Part shown: positions 33,595 to 41,644 of the stretch, piece by piece
How positions within the stretch are numbered: position 1 is the first letter of the stretch
How the letters are laid out: the number at the start of each line of letters is the position of its first letter
Assembly (NCBI GenBank): GCA_034436555.1
Contig: DAOTUU010000054.1
Span: forward strand, 62,001-126,000
From: JAFMJV01 sp034436555
GTDB taxonomy: Bacteria; Chloroflexota; Limnocylindria; Limnocylindrales; CSP1-4
DNA length: 64,000 bases
Reading direction: 5' to 3'
Made by a program: the position numbers and the translations under genes
Notes under the pieces: model-generated
The model's database searches: none
What the model saw: only the letters and a program-made list of their open reading frames with translations
Told to the model about the DNA's origin: nothing

Positions 33595-33960
33595 TCAGGA
33601 CGCGAGGATGGCGGCCTTCTGCGCCGCGAACTCCGCCTCGGTCAGGATGCCTGCCTTCTGGAGCTCGCCCAGCTTGGTCAGCTGGGCCATCTTCTCGTCC
33701 ATCGACAGGCCGGCCGGCGCGGGTGCCGCCGCCGGGGCGGGTGCCGCGGCGGCGGCCGCCTGCTGTGCCTGCATCGCCGCGATCTGCTGCTGCTGGGCCT
33801 CCATCTGGGCGGCCATCTGCTGCTGCTCGTACGACTGCTGCTGCTCGTACGCCTGGTTCGCGTACTTCTGCTGCTGTCGGTGCTGGACGGCGCCGGCGGT
33901 GCCGGCGACAACCGCGGTGCCCACCGCCAGCCGGGCGATGCCGGGTCCTCGTCGAAGCAT
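33595..33960 (-). CDS. SHOCT-domain protein with Gln-rich coiled coil
   Basis: 121 residues: a short hydrophobic N-terminus (ARLAVGTAVVAGTAGAV), a Gln/Met/Ala-rich coiled coil (about residues 26-70), an Ala/Pro linker, and a C-terminal SHOCT motif (LTKLGELQKAGILTEAEFAAQKAAILAS). SHOCT domains are short oligomerisation motifs usually found at the ends of membrane proteins. It sits 10 bp after DUF6325 copy B and 34 bp before DUF1269 copy A in the same operon, suggesting that the three products act together at the membrane. Confidence 0.85.
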   Translation of the reverse strand: MLRRGPGIARLAVGTAVVAGTAGAVQHRQQQKYANQAYEQQQSYEQQQMAAQMEAQQQQIAAMQAQQAAAAAAPAPAAAPAPAGLSMDEKMAQLTKLGELQKAGILTEAEFAAQKAAILAS

Positions 33961-33970
33961 GGGAGATCTC

Positions 33971-34399
33971 CTACTTGTTGGCTTCGTAGTACTCGAGCGC
34001 GGCCTTCACGGCCGACGCCGGGATCCGCTCGTTGGCGAGCAGGATGCCGTCCGCGTTCATGACCGCCTCGGCGAAGCGGGCCGACCAGACGTTCTCCCAC
34101 ACGATGAGGCCCGCGGTCGTCTGGAGCGGCAGCTCCGCGGCGATGTCCTCGATGTCATCGGTGTTGAACAGGCCGTCAACCTCGTACGGCAGGCCGTCGA
34201 AGATGGACCGCTCCTCGTGCGACAGGGAGCTCAGCTCCACCGCCTCCACGTTGCCGTCGCCGTCCTTCTTGACGACGACGAGGTCAAGGATCCGGACCAG
34301 GCCGCGGTCGACCAGGTCCTTGATGGCGGGGATGATCTCCCCCTTGAAGTTGTTGCCCGGGAACGCGATGACCGCGTATTCCACGGATCCGACCGCCAT
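33971..34399 (-). CDS. DUF6325-type protein, copy B
   Basis: 142-residue paralogue of the copy at 32261-32710, with VEYAVIAFPGNNFKGEIIP at the start, RGLVRILDLVVVKKDGDG in the middle and LIVWENVWSARFAEAV towards the end. The ATG at 34399 follows AGGAGGAAT at a normal distance. A -10 element TATCGT (34495-34490) gives a leader of about 80 nt. It is first in an operon with the SHOCT and DUF1269 genes. There is no membrane helix; it may be a cytoplasmic partner of DUF1269. Confidence 0.78.
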   Translation of the reverse strand: MAVGSVEYAVIAFPGNNFKGEIIPAIKDLVDRGLVRILDLVVVKKDGDGNVEAVELSSLSHEERSIFDGLPYEVDGLFNTDDIEDIAAELPLQTTAGLIVWENVWSARFAEAVMNADGILLANERIPASAVKAALEYYEANK

Positions 34400-34489
34400 G
34401 CGCGTGATTCCTCCTGGGTGTGTGCTGGGTGGGTTGATGGCACGGGCCACCGGGCCGCCGACAGGGGGCGGGCGGCGTCGTCGATGCGA

Positions 34490-34495
34490 ACGATA
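34490..34495 (-). promoter_or_regulatory. -10 element for the DUF6325-SHOCT-DUF1269 operon
   Basis: TATCGT on the minus strand, about 90 bp before the ATG at 34399. No clear -35. Confidence 0.35.
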
Positions 34496-34533
34496 GCCGA
34501 TGATGGCCGAGGGGCCCGGCGGGCCCGCGGAGG

Positions 34534-35019
34534 TCAGCTCTCGTCGCCCAGCTGGGCCTTCAGCTGCTGCTCGAGGTCCGGGTTCACCGTGGTCAGATAG
34601 ACCTTGCCCTGGTAGTTGCCGAACAGGCTGCTGAGCGCTGACGCTGAACCGCTCACGAGGATGAACAGCGCGGACGACCCGGGTGTCAGGTCCGCGGTCA
34701 CGTCCTTGACCAGCTGCTTGTCCACGCTGTGACCCAGGCTCTTGCCGATGAGTCCGCCCGCGATGGCCCCGATGGCGAGGCCGATGACCGGGAAGAACAC
34801 GAGGCCGATGAGCAACCCCAGGAAGCCGCCGCCGACGGCGCCCGCCTTGGTGGTCTTGTCCACATCGCCGACGTGATGGATCTTGCCGTCCGCGTCGCAC
34901 TCGACCATCTCGAGGTCATCCAGCGCGATGCCGCCGTCGCGCTGGAGCTGCCGCACGTCCGCCATGGCGCGACGCGCGTCCTCCGTGTTCCTGAAGGTCA
35001 CCACGATCAGATCTGCCAT
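34534..35019 (-). CDS. DUF1269 family membrane protein, copy B
   Basis: 161 residues, same architecture as the copy at 33051-33560: MADLIVVTFRNTEDARRAM, a DLEMVECDADGKIHH strand, a glycine-zipper hairpin (GAVGGGFLGLLIGLVFFPVIGLAIGAIAGGLIG, about residues 63-95) and a soluble C-terminal part. RBS GGGAGGAG is upstream of the ATG at 35019. It lies upstream of the DUF6325 operon on the same strand with 134 bp between, and divergent from the coiled-coil membrane protein. Confidence 0.85.
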   Translation of the reverse strand: MADLIVVTFRNTEDARRAMADVRQLQRDGGIALDDLEMVECDADGKIHHVGDVDKTTKAGAVGGGFLGLLIGLVFFPVIGLAIGAIAGGLIGKSLGHSVDKQLVKDVTADLTPGSSALFILVSGSASALSSLFGNYQGKVYLTTVNPDLEQQLKAQLGDES

Positions 35020-35240
35020 CGTCTCGTCACTCCTCCCGCCTCCCTGTCTGGGCGCGCCGGTGCATGGCGCGCCACGCACAGCATGCACCGTGAGGCTCCG
35101 GGGCGCATCCCCCGAACCGGATGGATGTGAATCCGCCGGGCGAGGCGCTCCGGCAGGATGCAGGCACCGGGCCGTGCCGTCATCATCAGACATCGTCCGC
35201 GCGTGGGGCATCCGGCGGCGCGGCGGCAGCGGAGGTCGTG

Positions 35241-36026
35241 ATGAAGGTCCTGGGCTGGGTGGCCATGGCGGCCGCCATCGTCGCCATCGTGATCGGGCTG
35301 GTGGCAGCGGTGGGGGTCTGGGTCGCGAAGCCCGGGCTCGAGGCGCGCGTCCAGGATCTGCTCGTCTCCGCGGCTGACGGGCTCGTGCGTGCCGACGAGC
35401 TGCTCGACCGGACGGAGGCCTCGGTCGCCGTGGCGAGTGACGCGGTGGCGCGCATCGACACGCTGGCGCGGTCCGTGGCCGAGGACCCGGTCATCTCGGA
35501 ACAGACCCGCACCGACCTCGCCACCAGCATCGAGTCGTTCATCACCGGCCCCTACGCGGACCTCCAGGAGACCTATGCGGGCCTCGCGGAGCGCGTGGTG
35601 GCCGTGTCGCAGGCGCTGGTCATGGTCGACCGGCTGCTGCCGGGCGTGAGCCTGCCCGGCGACGTCGCCCAGTCGCTGACCTCCATCGACGAGGCGGTGA
35701 CCCAGCTGGACGCGACGATCACGGGCGGTGCCGGGCTCGTGACCGAGTCGCTCACCGGGCCCTCGCCCGCCGCTCGCGTCGCCGAGCGGACGCAGCAGGT
35801 GGCCGCCACGCTGACCACGGTCCAGGGTCTGATCCCCGGCATCGACGATCGGCTGTCCGCGGCGCAGACGCACGTGGCTGACGCGCAGGCACAGCTCTCC
35901 ACCTGGGCGAACGTGCTCGCGGTGGTGGTGACGCTGCTGGGCCTGTACCTGGCGGGCCTCAACGTGCTGCTGTTCCAGAAGGGTCGCCAGTGGGCCGGGC
36001 GATCAGGGGCGTCCGCCGCGGGCTGA
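35241..36026 (+). CDS. Membrane protein with two helices and a long coiled-coil middle
   Basis: I do not recognise a family. 261 residues: an N-terminal helix (VAMAAAIVAIVIGLVAAVGVWVA, about 7-30), about 190 residues of Ala/Leu/Asp heptad-like sequence predicted to form helical bundles outside the membrane, and a C-terminal helix (NVLAVVVTLLGLYLAGLNVLLF, about 228-249). The arrangement resembles a chemoreceptor-like periplasmic four-helix bundle but there is no signalling domain. GGAGGT stands four bases before the ATG at 35241. It is divergent from DUF1269 copy B, so it may belong to the same envelope locus. Confidence 0.72.
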   Translation: MKVLGWVAMAAAIVAIVIGLVAAVGVWVAKPGLEARVQDLLVSAADGLVRADELLDRTEASVAVASDAVARIDTLARSVAEDPVISEQTRTDLATSIESFITGPYADLQETYAGLAERVVAVSQALVMVDRLLPGVSLPGDVAQSLTSIDEAVTQLDATITGGAGLVTESLTGPSPAARVAERTQQVAATLTTVQGLIPGIDDRLSAAQTHVADAQAQLSTWANVLAVVVTLLGLYLAGLNVLLFQKGRQWAGRSGASAAG

Positions 36027-36067
36027 CCGCCGTCCCGTCCGGCCGCGGGCCGTCCAGCCGCGGGCCG

Positions 36068-36946
36068 TCAGGCCGCCGGCGCCTCGACGAGCTCGTCCGC
36101 GAGATCCGGGAAGAACCACGCGAACGCATCGAGGATGCCCGTCTCGCCGGACGGCGGCACCACGATGTCCGAGCTGGCCCGGATGTCGTCGGAGGCATCG
36201 CCCATGGCGGCGGACCAGCCGGCGGTCGCCAGGAGCTCTCGGTCGTTGGATCCGTCGCCCACCGCGGCGACCTCTGCGATGGGGATGCCCAGGTGGTCGG
36301 CATACCAGGTCAGCGCCGATCCCTTGTGGACCCCGGGGGCCACGAACTCGAGGCCCGCTCCGTCGCTCCAGACCACCGACGTGAGGCCGTCCGCCCATGC
36401 GAGCGCGGCGTCCCGGACCCGTCCGAAGACACCCGGGTCGAGCGGCAGGAACACCCGCATCGCCCCCTCGCCGGCGAGCGCGCGCAGGTCGGGGATGCGA
36501 CGCAGCGCGGGACCATCCTCCGGCGCGTAGCCGTACGCGTGCCACGTCACGCCGTGCCCTGCGCGATGTCCGTCCAGCAGCGACACGATGGGGTCGACCG
36601 CATGCGCCTCGGCGAACTGGAGCGCGTGGAGGTAGCCCGCCGCGGACAGCGAGGTGCGTCGCAGCACGGTGCCGCTCACGGGGTCGGAGATGAGCGCGCC
36701 CTGCATCGTGATCTGGTGCCCGCTCAGGCCCAGCTCGGCCGCGATGTCGGCGACGTTCGTCCAGGGCGAGCGGCCGGTGCACAGGATGACCTGCGCACCC
36801 GAGCGGCGGACGGCCGCCACGGCCCGGACGACCGCGGGGCGGAGCACGCCCAGGTGATCCAGGAGCGTGCCGTCGATGTCGCACGCGACCAGACGTGGAC
36901 GGGGACGGAAGCTGGTCTCGGCCGTGCGCCGGGCGACGCGATCCAT
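36068..36946 (-). CDS. HAD-superfamily phosphatase, Cof type
   Basis: 292-residue Cof/YidA-type phosphatase (HAD subclass IIB), normally acting on sugar phosphates or other small phosphate esters in the cytoplasm. Motif I is ACDIDGTLLD (about residues 21-30), motif II is ILCTGR, motif III Lys is in GVHKGSAL and motif IV is VGDGSNDREL. The 292-aa form starts at the ATG at 36946; GGAGG lies 13 bases upstream, a bit far, and a longer N-terminus is possible but looks non-conserved. Stand-alone gene; no substrate hint from neighbours. Confidence 0.9.
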   Translation of the reverse strand: MDRVARRTAETSFRPRPRLVACDIDGTLLDHLGVLRPAVVRAVAAVRRSGAQVILCTGRSPWTNVADIAAELGLSGHQITMQGALISDPVSGTVLRRTSLSAAGYLHALQFAEAHAVDPIVSLLDGHRAGHGVTWHAYGYAPEDGPALRRIPDLRALAGEGAMRVFLPLDPGVFGRVRDAALAWADGLTSVVWSDGAGLEFVAPGVHKGSALTWYADHLGIPIAEVAAVGDGSNDRELLATAGWSAAMGDASDDIRASSDIVVPPSGETGILDAFAWFFPDLADELVEAPAA

Positions 36947-37117
36947 GGGGTCTGGGGAGTCCTCCGAGCCTGCGGGTGGAAGCGCGATTGTCGCCCAGCC
37001 AGGTCGAACATGCCCTGACCGACTGCAACCCTTCGACCCGACGGTGCCTCTGGGATGGTGAGACGTGACCCCCGATCCGCCACCCGGCGGAGCGCGTCGA
37101 CAGCAAGGAGCCATCCG

Positions 37118-37684
37118 ATGACCCACCTGCGATCACCCCTCGGCATCCGCGCTCGGCGCGTCGGCCTGCTGGCCGTGGCCACGGCGTACGCCGCGCTCGG
37201 GCCGGGCGCCGCGGTCGTCGCGGCCGGCAGCCAGCAGCCCGTGATGCACCGTGAGATCGCGCTGAAGCGCCTGGATGCGGACGATGCGGATGTCCTCATC
37301 GTCAGCGACGACGACGATGATGACGACGACGCCACCACGACCGCCTTCGGGGCCACGGCCACCCGAAACCTCGACGGCGACGCCACGCGCGGCAACGACG
37401 GCACGAACGGCGCCGCCACCCGGACGAGCAACGCGGACGGCGACGCCACGCGCGGCAACGACGGCACGGGCTCGGGCGACGGCGGCACGCGCACCTCGAA
37501 CGCGGACGGCGACACCACGCGCGGTAACGACGGCACGAACGGCGCCGCCACCCGGACGAGCAACGCGGACCACGACGACACCCGCGGCAACGACCGGACG
37601 GGGGACGGCGACGACACGAAGGGCGAGGACGGCACCGACGGCGGTGACAACACCGGCCCCGGCGCCACCTCCTTGGACGACTGA
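37118..37684 (+). CDS. Exported Asp/Asn/Gly/Thr-rich repetitive protein
   Basis: 188 residues with a signal-like N-terminus (ARRVGLLAVATAYAALGPGAAVVAAG, to about residue 36), a short linker and an eight-Asp run (about residues 64-71). About 110 residues of repeats follow: 19-21-residue units of the type TSNADGDATRGNDGTNG occur about four times in diverging form. The unit has D-x-D spacing like simple calcium-binding loops, but not the RTX consensus. The protein is highly acidic and probably disordered without metal. RBS AAGGAG precedes the ATG. A 16-bp hairpin terminator follows. No known family. Confidence 0.75.
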   Translation: MTHLRSPLGIRARRVGLLAVATAYAALGPGAAVVAAGSQQPVMHREIALKRLDADDADVLIVSDDDDDDDDATTTAFGATATRNLDGDATRGNDGTNGAATRTSNADGDATRGNDGTGSGDGGTRTSNADGDTTRGNDGTNGAATRTSNADHDDTRGNDRTGDGDDTKGEDGTDGGDNTGPGATSLDD

Positions 37685-37734
37685 CCGGCACCAGCACGGA
37701 CCCGTGGTCGTTCGGACCGCGGGATTGACCGATC

Positions 37735-37777
37735 AGGACCCACGGGCGCGCACTCCCTGACCGCGCCCGCGGGTCCT
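37735..37777. terminator. Hairpin with 16-bp stem (one mismatch)
   Basis: Arms at 37735-37750 and 37762-37777 enclose an 11-base loop, 50 bp after the repeat-protein stop codon. Confidence 0.75.
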
Positions 37778-37834
37778 GTCCGCGTGGTCACGCCGGCCAC
37801 CGGCCCCCCATCTCCTCCACCCTCCCGGCCCAGC

Positions 37835-37840
37835 TATCGT
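37835..37840 (+). promoter_or_regulatory. -10 element for the kinase gene (leaderless layout)
   Basis: TATCGT, eight bases before the ATG at 37849. Confidence 0.5.
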
Positions 37841-37848
37841 GAGGTCTC

Positions 37849-38736
37849 ATGACGACCACCTCCGCCCGCGCCGCATCCTGGGGCTTCGCTCCCGGCACCG
37901 ACCTGGGCGAGGGCCGGGCGGCGGTGCGCCTGCTGGGTGGCGGTGACCGATACGAGGCATGGCTGGGATGGGACGACCATCTGTGCTCCCCGGTGGTGCT
38001 CAAGATCGTCCGTCCGGACCAGGTGGACGATCCGCGCGCGAGGTCCGCCGCAGGGCGCGAGGCGGCCGTCCTCCGGGGCCTGGCACACCCCGGGATCGTG
38101 CGCTGCTTCGGCGCCGATCTCGACGGCCCCCGGCCGTACCTGGTGCTCGAGTTCCTGGACGGACCGCGCCTGTCCACGCTGCTGCGCCGCTACGGGCCGC
38201 TGACGCACGAACAGCTCGTGCCGCTCGCGACGGAGCTCGGGTCGGCGCTGGCGTACCTCCACCACGAGGGCCTGGTCCACCTGGACGTGAAGCCGCAGAA
38301 CCTGATCATGGGCGCGCCGCCCAGGCTCATCGACCTGTCCATCGCCCGCCCCATCAGCGAGTCGGACCGGCTCACCGGACCGCTGGGCACGGAGGCATAC
38401 ATGGCCCCGGAGCAGTGCGACGTCGGGCTCCTGCCCACCATCGGGCCGGCGACCGATGTCTGGGGCCTCGGCGCGACGCTGTACGAGGCGGCCAACGGCC
38501 ACCGCCCGTTCCCTCGGCGCGACGGGCCCGGTGCGCCCTACCCGCAGCTCTCCTGTGCGCCGGCGCCGTTCCATCCCAGGGTGCCCGCGGTGTTGCGAGC
38601 GGCGATCGCGGCCTGCCTCGCGACCGACCCGCGCGATCGGCCCACTCTCGGGGAGCTCATGGATGCCGTGGAGGCGCTCCAGGCGGATGCCCGGGACGTC
38701 GCCCTGAGCCGCTTGCGGCGGCGCGTCCGCTGGTGA
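37849..38736 (+). CDS. Soluble Hanks-type Ser/Thr protein kinase
   Basis: 295 residues containing only a kinase domain. Lys52 (VVLKIV) is the ATP lysine; the catalytic loop is HLDVKPQN with Asp146 and Asn151; the magnesium Asp162 is in IDLS, so the usual DFG reads DLS; the APE motif is MAPEQ. The glycine-rich loop (LLGGGDRYEAW) is loose. There is no transmembrane helix or sensor domain, unlike PknB types. All catalytic residues are kept, so activity is likely despite the DLS variant. No cognate phosphatase lies adjacent. Confidence 0.92.
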   Translation: MTTTSARAASWGFAPGTDLGEGRAAVRLLGGGDRYEAWLGWDDHLCSPVVLKIVRPDQVDDPRARSAAGREAAVLRGLAHPGIVRCFGADLDGPRPYLVLEFLDGPRLSTLLRRYGPLTHEQLVPLATELGSALAYLHHEGLVHLDVKPQNLIMGAPPRLIDLSIARPISESDRLTGPLGTEAYMAPEQCDVGLLPTIGPATDVWGLGATLYEAANGHRPFPRRDGPGAPYPQLSCAPAPFHPRVPAVLRAAIAACLATDPRDRPTLGELMDAVEALQADARDVALSRLRRRVRW

Positions 38737-38804
38737 GCGCCGAGACGGGCGGCCTCCCGGCTCGGCCCCGCGCTCCGCGCCCCGCCCGCGCCGCTCGCGA
38801 TGGG

Positions 38805-38810
38805 TACGCT
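38805..38810 (+). promoter_or_regulatory. -10 element for the sugar isomerase-like gene (leaderless layout)
   Basis: TACGCT, seven bases before the ATG at 38818. Confidence 0.5.
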
Positions 38811-38817
38811 TCACGCC

Positions 38818-39681
38818 ATGTCGACCACCGACCTGCTCGCCGCGTGTTGGACCTCCGCCGGGGCCTGCGACGCCCGTCCCGACACGCCCGACGACCGCTC
38901 GCCGCTCCCCATCCGGCGGCGCGTGGAGGCGGTCGCCGCAGCCGGGTTCACCGGGTTCGGCATCCGTCACGGGGACCTGCTGCGGGTGGAGGCGGATCCG
39001 GGCTTCCCCGCGTTCCGGCGGATGCTCGACGACCACGGACTGCGCATCCTGGAGCTCGAGTTCCTGGAGGGCTGGTTCCTGCCCCCGGGTGAGCCACGCG
39101 CCGCGTCCGATCGAGCCCGGGCCGATCTCCTGCGGGCGGCGGAATCCCTGGGCGCTCGACACATCAAGGTCGGCGCCGACTTCGCAGGCGGCCCCTTCGA
39201 GGCCGAGCGGATGGCGCCGCACCTCGCGGAGCTGGCGCGGCAGGCGGCCGATGCAGGGACGCGGATCGCCTTGGAGCCGATGCCGTTCACGGACGTGCGC
39301 ACGCCCTTCCAGGGTCTGGAGCTGGTGGACCTGGTCGATCACCCGGCAGCCGGGCTGTGCCTCGACATCTGGCATGTCGAGCGGGCCGGGGTGCGGGTCG
39401 CGGCCGTCGCGAGCATCCCGGGACACCGGATCGTGGCGGTGGAGCTGGACGATGCACCGCGCCAGCCGGAGCAGGCGCTGCTGCCCGACACGTTCGCGGG
39501 TCGGCGGTTCCCGGGCGAGGGCGACTTCGATGTGTCGGGGTTCGTGGCCGCCATCCGCGCCACCGGCTTCGACGGCGCGTTCGGGGTGGAGATGCTGTCG
39601 ACCGCGTTCCGTGCGCTCCCCGTGGAGGAGGCCACGCGCCACGCGTACGAGACCGCCGCGCGATTCGTCCTGGCCGACTGA
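38818..39681 (+). CDS. Sugar phosphate isomerase/epimerase-like TIM-barrel protein
   Basis: 287-residue AP-endonuclease-2-type TIM barrel. Members isomerise keto-sugars or inositols, or dehydrate them, with a divalent metal. Visible strand ends carry the expected acidic and His residues: LELEFLEGW, HIKVGADF, IALEPMPF, LCLDIWHVER and GVEMLST. The ATG at 38818 sits seven bases after TACGCT; a longer reading is excluded because it would precede the transcript start. It ends 16 bp from the converging Sua5 gene. The substrate cannot be assigned. Confidence 0.82.
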   Translation: MSTTDLLAACWTSAGACDARPDTPDDRSPLPIRRRVEAVAAAGFTGFGIRHGDLLRVEADPGFPAFRRMLDDHGLRILELEFLEGWFLPPGEPRAASDRARADLLRAAESLGARHIKVGADFAGGPFEAERMAPHLAELARQAADAGTRIALEPMPFTDVRTPFQGLELVDLVDHPAAGLCLDIWHVERAGVRVAAVASIPGHRIVAVELDDAPRQPEQALLPDTFAGRRFPGEGDFDVSGFVAAIRATGFDGAFGVEMLSTAFRALPVEEATRHAYETAARFVLAD

Positions 39682-39697
39682 CGGCGCCGCCGGCCGA

Positions 39698-40753
39698 TCA
39701 GCCTCCCTCCCAGCCCGTCCCCTCCGCGGCCCGCCGCAGCCGGTCCATCACGGCGCGGCCGATGCCGGTCTCCGGCACGCCCTCGACCACGAGGTCCGTC
39801 ACGCCGGCAGTCTCCGCGTCGCGCAGGGCCTGGTACAGCCGCGCCGCCAGGTCCTCGGCGCCGGCGGTCCTGGCGACCCCCACGACCCCGGCGGGAACCG
39901 CGCCCGGCCCCACCAGGCCGACCCGTCGCCCGGGGCTGGCCGCCGCCGGCCTGGCCGCCGCTGGCCGTTCCGCCACCAGCCGTTCCGCCACCAGCCGTTC
40001 CGCCACCGCGGGTCCGTCGCCGACCGGGGCGATGACCACCCGGCACCTCGGCGCGTAATGACGGTGCCGCGTCCCGGGGGACGCCGCCAGGTCCCCTGCC
40101 CGCGTCGCATGCACCACGTCGTCCACCCCGGCGACGGCCCGCAGCTGTTCTCGTGGCACGCCGCCCTCGCGCAGCACGATCGGAACGGCCCCCCGTGCAT
40201 CGACGACCGTCGACTCCACGCCCACCCGACACGGCCCGCCGTCCACGACCACGTCGACCTCGTCGGCCAGATCGTCCAGGACGTGCCCCGCGGTCGTGGG
40301 TGAGGGCCGCCCGGACCGGTTCGCCGACGGCGCCGCGATGGGCAGGCCCGCCGCCCGCAACAGGGCGAGGGCGACCGGATGGTCGGGCACCCGCACCGCC
40401 ACGCTGGGCAGTCCGGCGGTCACCGATCGCGGCAGACCCTCGACCGCCGTCAGCACCAGGGTCAGCGGTCCCGGCCAGAATGCATCGGCCAGCCGGAGCG
40501 CCAGGGGGGTCGGGCCAGTCGTCACCCGCCAGGCGGTCTCCGCGTCGGGCGCGTGCACGATCACCGGATTGTCGACCGGGCGGCCCTTCCTCGCGAAGAT
40601 GCGCGCCACCGCCGCCGGGTCGAGGGCATTCGCCCCCAGCCCGTAGACCGTCTCGGTGGGGAACGCGACCAGCCCGCCCGCCCGGAGCGCGCTGGACGCC
40701 TCCGCCAGGTCCGCCTCCGTCACTCGCGCCGGGTCCACCACGATCAGCCGCAT
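39698..40753 (-). CDS. Threonylcarbamoyl-AMP synthase, Sua5 type
   Basis: 351 residues. Makes threonylcarbamoyl-AMP from threonine, bicarbonate and ATP for the t6A37 modification of ANN-decoding tRNAs. The YrdC domain (about residues 1-200) shows PTETVYGLGANA, FARKGRPVDNP, APSANRSGRPSPT and VESTVVD. A linker and a C-terminal Sua5 domain follow. The linker contains VAERL repeats encoded by a 15-bp unit in about three copies (39951-40005). I use the ATG at 40753, seven bases after TAAGGT; the GTG at 40762 lies inside the promoter spacing. Confidence 0.94.
   Translation of the reverse strand: MRLIVVDPARVTEADLAEASSALRAGGLVAFPTETVYGLGANALDPAAVARIFARKGRPVDNPVIVHAPDAETAWRVTTGPTPLALRLADAFWPGPLTLVLTAVEGLPRSVTAGLPSVAVRVPDHPVALALLRAAGLPIAAPSANRSGRPSPTTAGHVLDDLADEVDVVVDGGPCRVGVESTVVDARGAVPIVLREGGVPREQLRAVAGVDDVVHATRAGDLAASPGTRHRHYAPRCRVVIAPVGDGPAVAERLVAERLVAERPAAARPAAASPGRRVGLVGPGAVPAGVVGVARTAGAEDLAARLYQALRDAETAGVTDLVVEGVPETGIGRAVMDRLRRAAEGTGWEGG
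39951..40005. repeat. 15-bp tandem repeats inside the Sua5 linker
   Basis: AGCCGTTCCGCCACC-type units in about three copies, in frame, between the two Sua5 domains. Confidence 0.8.
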
Positions 40754-40760
40754 CAGGCGC

Positions 40761-40766
40761 ACCTTA
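40761..40766 (-). promoter_or_regulatory. -10 element for the Sua5 gene (leaderless layout)
   Basis: TAAGGT on the minus strand, seven bases before the ATG at 40753. Confidence 0.5.
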
Positions 40767-40793
40767 CCCGCGTCGGGTCCGCGCGGCGCGGCC

Positions 40794-40799
40794 TACGAT
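40794..40799 (+). promoter_or_regulatory. -10 element for the alpha/beta hydrolase gene (leaderless layout)
   Basis: TACGAT, seven bases before the ATG at 40807. Only 27 bp separate it from the divergent Sua5 -10 element. Confidence 0.5.
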
Positions 40800-40806
40800 G
40801 CCGGGC

Positions 40807-41643
40807 ATGACCCGGACCATCGCGACACCCGACGGGACGACCCTCCTCACCCGCGACTGGACCCCCGACGCCGATCCCTGGCTGCACCTGCTGCTCGTCC
40901 ATGGCGTCGGCGAGCACAGCGGCCGATACGACCGGACGGGCCGTCTGCTCGCGGAGGCGGGCGTCATGGTGACGGCCTACGACCATCGCGGACACGGCAG
41001 ATCGAGCGGACGGCGCGGCGACGTCGAGCGCTGGGCCGACCTGATCGACGATGCTGGCCGCGTGCTCGCGGATGTGCGCGGCCGGGCCGGCACCGGGCCG
41101 GTCGCGATGCTGGCCCATTCGATGGGCGGCCTCGTCGCGCTCGACCTCGTCGCGGCGGACCGGCCGACGCCCGACCTGCTGGTGCTCAGCGCGCCGGGCC
41201 TGGGTGATGCGCTGCCGGGATGGCAGCACCGGCTGGCGCCGCTGCTCGCGCGCGTCCTGCCCACGTTCCCGGTGTCCAACGCCTGGGACGGCTCGGTGCT
41301 GTCGCGGGACCCCGCCGTGGGTGCGGCGGCGGCCGCCGACCCGCGGTGCACGTCGGCCACGACCGCGCGGCTGGGTGCGGCGGCGTTCAGCGCGCAGGAC
41401 CGGGTGAACGCGTGGATCGCCGGGCTGGCGGCGATGCCCCTGCCCACGCTGCTGCTCCACGGCACGGACGACGGCCTCGTCCCGGCGAGCGCCACCGAGG
41501 CGCTGGGCCGGGTCGCGGGCGTGGAGCGGCGGACCCACCCGGGCCTCCGACACGAGCTGCTCAACGAGCCCGAGGGCCCCTCGATCGTGGCGGAGATCGT
41601 CGACTGGCTGCGCACCCGGACGGCGGAGCCGGTGCCGCGCTGA
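40807..41643 (+). CDS. Alpha/beta hydrolase, monoacylglycerol-lipase-like
   Basis: 278-residue serine hydrolase of the lysophospholipase/monoglyceride lipase group (Hydrolase_4 type). HGVGEHSGRY near residue 36 provides the oxyanion HG, the nucleophile elbow is AHSMGG, the Asp is in LLHGTDDGLVP and the His is in GLRHELLNEP. It would cleave monoacylglycerols or lysophospholipids in the cytoplasm or at the membrane. The start is fixed by the -10 element seven bases upstream. It converges on the FMN oxidase gene with one base between stops. Confidence 0.9.
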   Translation: MTRTIATPDGTTLLTRDWTPDADPWLHLLLVHGVGEHSGRYDRTGRLLAEAGVMVTAYDHRGHGRSSGRRGDVERWADLIDDAGRVLADVRGRAGTGPVAMLAHSMGGLVALDLVAADRPTPDLLVLSAPGLGDALPGWQHRLAPLLARVLPTFPVSNAWDGSVLSRDPAVGAAAAADPRCTSATTARLGAAAFSAQDRVNAWIAGLAAMPLPTLLLHGTDDGLVPASATEALGRVAGVERRTHPGLRHELLNEPEGPSIVAEIVDWLRTRTAEPVPR

Positions 41644-41644
41644 G

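Noticed and set aside
37118..37684. RTX-type toxin or adhesin
   Set aside because: The units lack the GGxGxDxUx nonapeptide and there is no type I secretion system.
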